Source: CBINFS01 sp966250015
GTDB taxonomy: Bacteria; Bacteroidota; Rhodothermia; Rhodothermales; DASSAV01
DNA length: 64,000 bases
Direction of reading: 5' to 3'
Assembly (NCBI GenBank): GCA_966250015.1
Contig: CBINFS010000015.1
Coordinates: 14,974-78,973, forward strand
Part shown: one piece after another, positions 62,723 to 64,000 of the stretch
Position numbering within the stretch: the stretch's first letter is position 1
Layout: the number at the start of each line of letters is the position of its first letter
The notes under the pieces: model-generated
Told to the model about the DNA's origin: nothing
Seen by the model: the letters and a program-made list of their open reading frames with translations, nothing else
The model's database searches: none
Position numbers and translations under genes: made by a program

Positions 62723-63679
62723 CTACGGGGCGGCTGCGTACTCGTTTATTGTCGAGTCGAACGGGAAACGAGCCCTAACCGTTCCACCGGCATTTCGATT
62801 ACCCTGCTCGTTTATGACGACAGCGGTGTTCGTCGTCAGCACGGAGTAAGCGGCCAGTTGGTTTAGCCGTTCGTCTCCTTCTGAGGGATTCGTTAAGGTG
62901 CTCGCAAATCGGTTGGAGCTGAGCACGATGAGCTGCATGTCGTGCTGTTCGGCAAATGTAGATATGTCGCGGGTTACCTTCCCCATAGTGACGTGGAAGT
63001 CGACCGAAATATCCGGTCCCTCAGACCTATCGAATAGTTGCTTCAGCCCATTCCTTGCTGAAGCAACTCTGCTATCACTCGCGTTGGAGTGCTCTTCGGT
63101 TTCAAGCACGTGGAGGAGGTTCAATTCTGCCCCATAAAAAGCCGCAAGCTCACGCGCATATCCGATCGATCGAACGTCCGGCGACGACAGATCTACGGCC
63201 AACAGGATCCTTTTTATCAGGCTCGGGTGACGCCCCCTTCTCAAACCAACCGTAAGGACGGGGCAGGCGGCGCTTCGAACGATTTCATCGGCCGTTGTGC
63301 CGACCAAGAGGTAATCCAGACCACAAATCAAAAATCGATTGGCCCCGCTATCGCCGTGAGCCCCCATCACGATCAAATCGATCTTTTGGTCGGTTGCGTA
63401 GGTGAGAATTTGCTGGGGAACCTCGGGACCGCCCATGATCACCCTTTTTACCGGTACGTCCCGCCAGTTTTTGCCTGAGGATCTCGTGACTTGCTCAGAA
63501 ATGATTGCTGTGTGAAGTGCCGCCAGATCCGGAAATCGTCCGTTTCCATTCCCTTCCAGGATGTGCAAGAGATGGATTTCAGCCCCGCACAAACCGGCTA
63601 TGTAGAAGGCGTGCAGGATGGCTGAATGAGCACAGGTCGAAAAATCGGTCGGTACCAGAATGCGTCTGAATTGAATCAT
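62723..63679 (-). CDS. Tandem universal stress protein
   Basis: 318 residues from MIQFRRILVPTDFS; an in-frame ATG at 63763 adds 28 residues. Two UspA domains are present. The first (about 1-145) has the ATP-binding pattern MGAHGDSGANRF then GTTADEIVRSAACPVL. The second (from about 155, IKRILLAVDLSSPD) ends VLSSNRFASTLTNPS, where the Gly-x2-Gly motif is lost. A hairpin with a leftward T-run (63794-63817) lies in its leader. Confidence 0.9.
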   Translation of the reverse strand: MIQFRRILVPTDFSTCAHSAILHAFYIAGLCGAEIHLLHILEGNGNGRFPDLAALHTAIISEQVTRSSGKNWRDVPVKRVIMGGPEVPQQILTYATDQKIDLIVMGAHGDSGANRFLICGLDYLLVGTTADEIVRSAACPVLTVGLRRGRHPSLIKRILLAVDLSSPDVRSIGYARELAAFYGAELNLLHVLETEEHSNASDSRVASARNGLKQLFDRSEGPDISVDFHVTMGKVTRDISTFAEQHDMQLIVLSSNRFASTLTNPSEGDERLNQLAAYSVLTTNTAVVINEQGNRNAGGTVRARFPFDSTINEYAAAP

Positions 63680-63793
63680 TTCCGGGGATCGTCGACGATG
63701 CAAATGCGCAATCGTCGAGGATGTAGAAAAAACCTGTGACGGGGATCTTCCTGGTCGCGTCACGACGCCCCGTCACGCCTTGAAAAAAGTAAG

Positions 63794-63817
63794 CACCGGC
63801 CGGAAGATTGGCCGGTG
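63794..63817 (-). terminator. Intrinsic-terminator-like hairpin in the usp leader
   Basis: Eight-base perfect arms (63794-63801 / 63810-63817, CACCGGCC / GGCCGGTG) with an 8-base loop. On the minus strand they are followed by CTTACTTTTTT. The usp start is 115 bases further on, so it may be an attenuator or the end of a short RNA. Confidence 0.6.
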
Positions 63818-63956
63818 TTATCTAAGAAAGTACGCATTCCGAATTCCGATTCGTGACGGACATCCCTTCCCGTCCCTGTAATACATTATCGGTTGGGGCT
63901 GTAAGGGAATCACCCACACTTAAAGATTTCACTACAGGAGGAAGTGAAAAAAGCGA

Positions 63957-63990
63957 AGAGGGGTCCGGCTCAAACGAACCGGACCCCTCT
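63957..63990 (-). terminator. Intrinsic terminator of a minus-strand transcript entering from the right
   Basis: Twelve-base perfect arms (63957-63968 / 63979-63990) with a 10-base loop. On the minus strand the stem is followed by TCGCTTTTTTC. It presumably ends a gene located beyond the right edge. Confidence 0.8.
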
Positions 63991-64000
63991 CGAGAGTGTG

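Larger units (their letters stand above)
63680..64000. other. 321-base intergenic region upstream of the universal stress protein gene
   Basis: No supported gene is seen up to the window edge. It holds two hairpins followed by T-runs on the minus strand, listed separately. The roughly 140 bases between them could carry the usp promoter or a small minus-strand RNA. Confidence 0.4.

Noticed and set aside
1..64000. CRISPR arrays, insertion sequences, tRNA and rRNA genes
   Set aside because: No regularly spaced repeats, transposase-like frames, TTCGA-type T-arms with CCA ends, or rRNA signature sequences were seen in the gaps.

Overview
The window is a compact chromosomal stretch, around 57% GC by eye, with about 60 protein genes. 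I recognise no rRNA, tRNA, CRISPR array or insertion sequence. Gene content suggests a free-living, aerobic or facultative heterotroph related to Bacteroidota/Rhodothermota. Pointers are the C-terminal tail type of HisA, a metallophosphoesterase/outer-membrane-barrel fusion, a PmoA/DUF6807 protein, a DUF1080 lipoprotein, a stand-alone PurS, the Psd/PssA pair, an outer membrane (LolA, Lgt, C-terminal-Phe barrel) and many starts without a strong Shine-Dalgarno. This placement is an inference from content, not a phylogeny.

Left part (1-10.5 kb): a fused E1 of a 2-oxo acid dehydrogenase, cut by the window edge, then a mannitol-dehydrogenase-family enzyme on the other strand, an orphan conserved protein, an endonuclease/exonuclease/phosphatase-fold lipoprotein, and a six-gene minus-strand sugar cluster. 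In transcription order the cluster encodes a HUMPS/KGPDC-type aldolase or decarboxylase, a medium-chain dehydrogenase, a DUF1080 lipoprotein, an UlaG-like lactonase-fold hydrolase, an SDR and a TIM-barrel isomerase/epimerase. It recalls the UlaD/UlaG/UlaE logic without a PTS transporter, and also 3-keto-glycoside pathways.

10.7-18 kb is housekeeping: PEP carboxylase, a psd-pssA-purS-clpS operon, and mtaB. 17.4-25.9 kb is the most unusual region. A minus-strand operon joins polyphosphate kinase 1 carrying an extra C-terminal cyclic-nucleotide-binding-like domain, a 1236-residue metallophosphoesterase/outer-membrane barrel lipoprotein with altered metal motifs, a Pycsar-effector-type (DUF5706/PycTM) membrane protein with a run of seven lysines, and a SixA-type phosphohistidine phosphatase. 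A receiver protein with Glu in place of the phospho-Asp lies upstream. This looks like a polyphosphate/cyclic-nucleotide-linked envelope system.

25.9-39 kb is mixed: PmoA-like protein, acyl-CoA carboxylase beta, a second divergent ClpS, CsbD-like protein, protoporphyrinogen oxidase, HNH nuclease, NCS1 permease, FAH-family hydrolase, xylulokinase and an M1 aminopeptidase lipoprotein. 39-47 kb holds metG and a hisB-proC-hisH-hisA-hisF cluster followed by small membrane or secreted proteins and thpR. 47-64 kb holds lolA, a flippase-like membrane protein, rlmB, a PLP decarboxylase, lgt, hisS, a PtsN-like IIA protein, an RluA-type pseudouridine synthase, a membrane-anchored GH9 glucanase, a class V aminotransferase, dprA, obg, rnhA, a YigZ protein and a tandem universal stress protein. 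The right edge has two hairpins whose T-runs point leftwards.

Convergent gene pairs repeatedly end within about 10 bases of each other, or overlap, with no room for dedicated intrinsic terminators.
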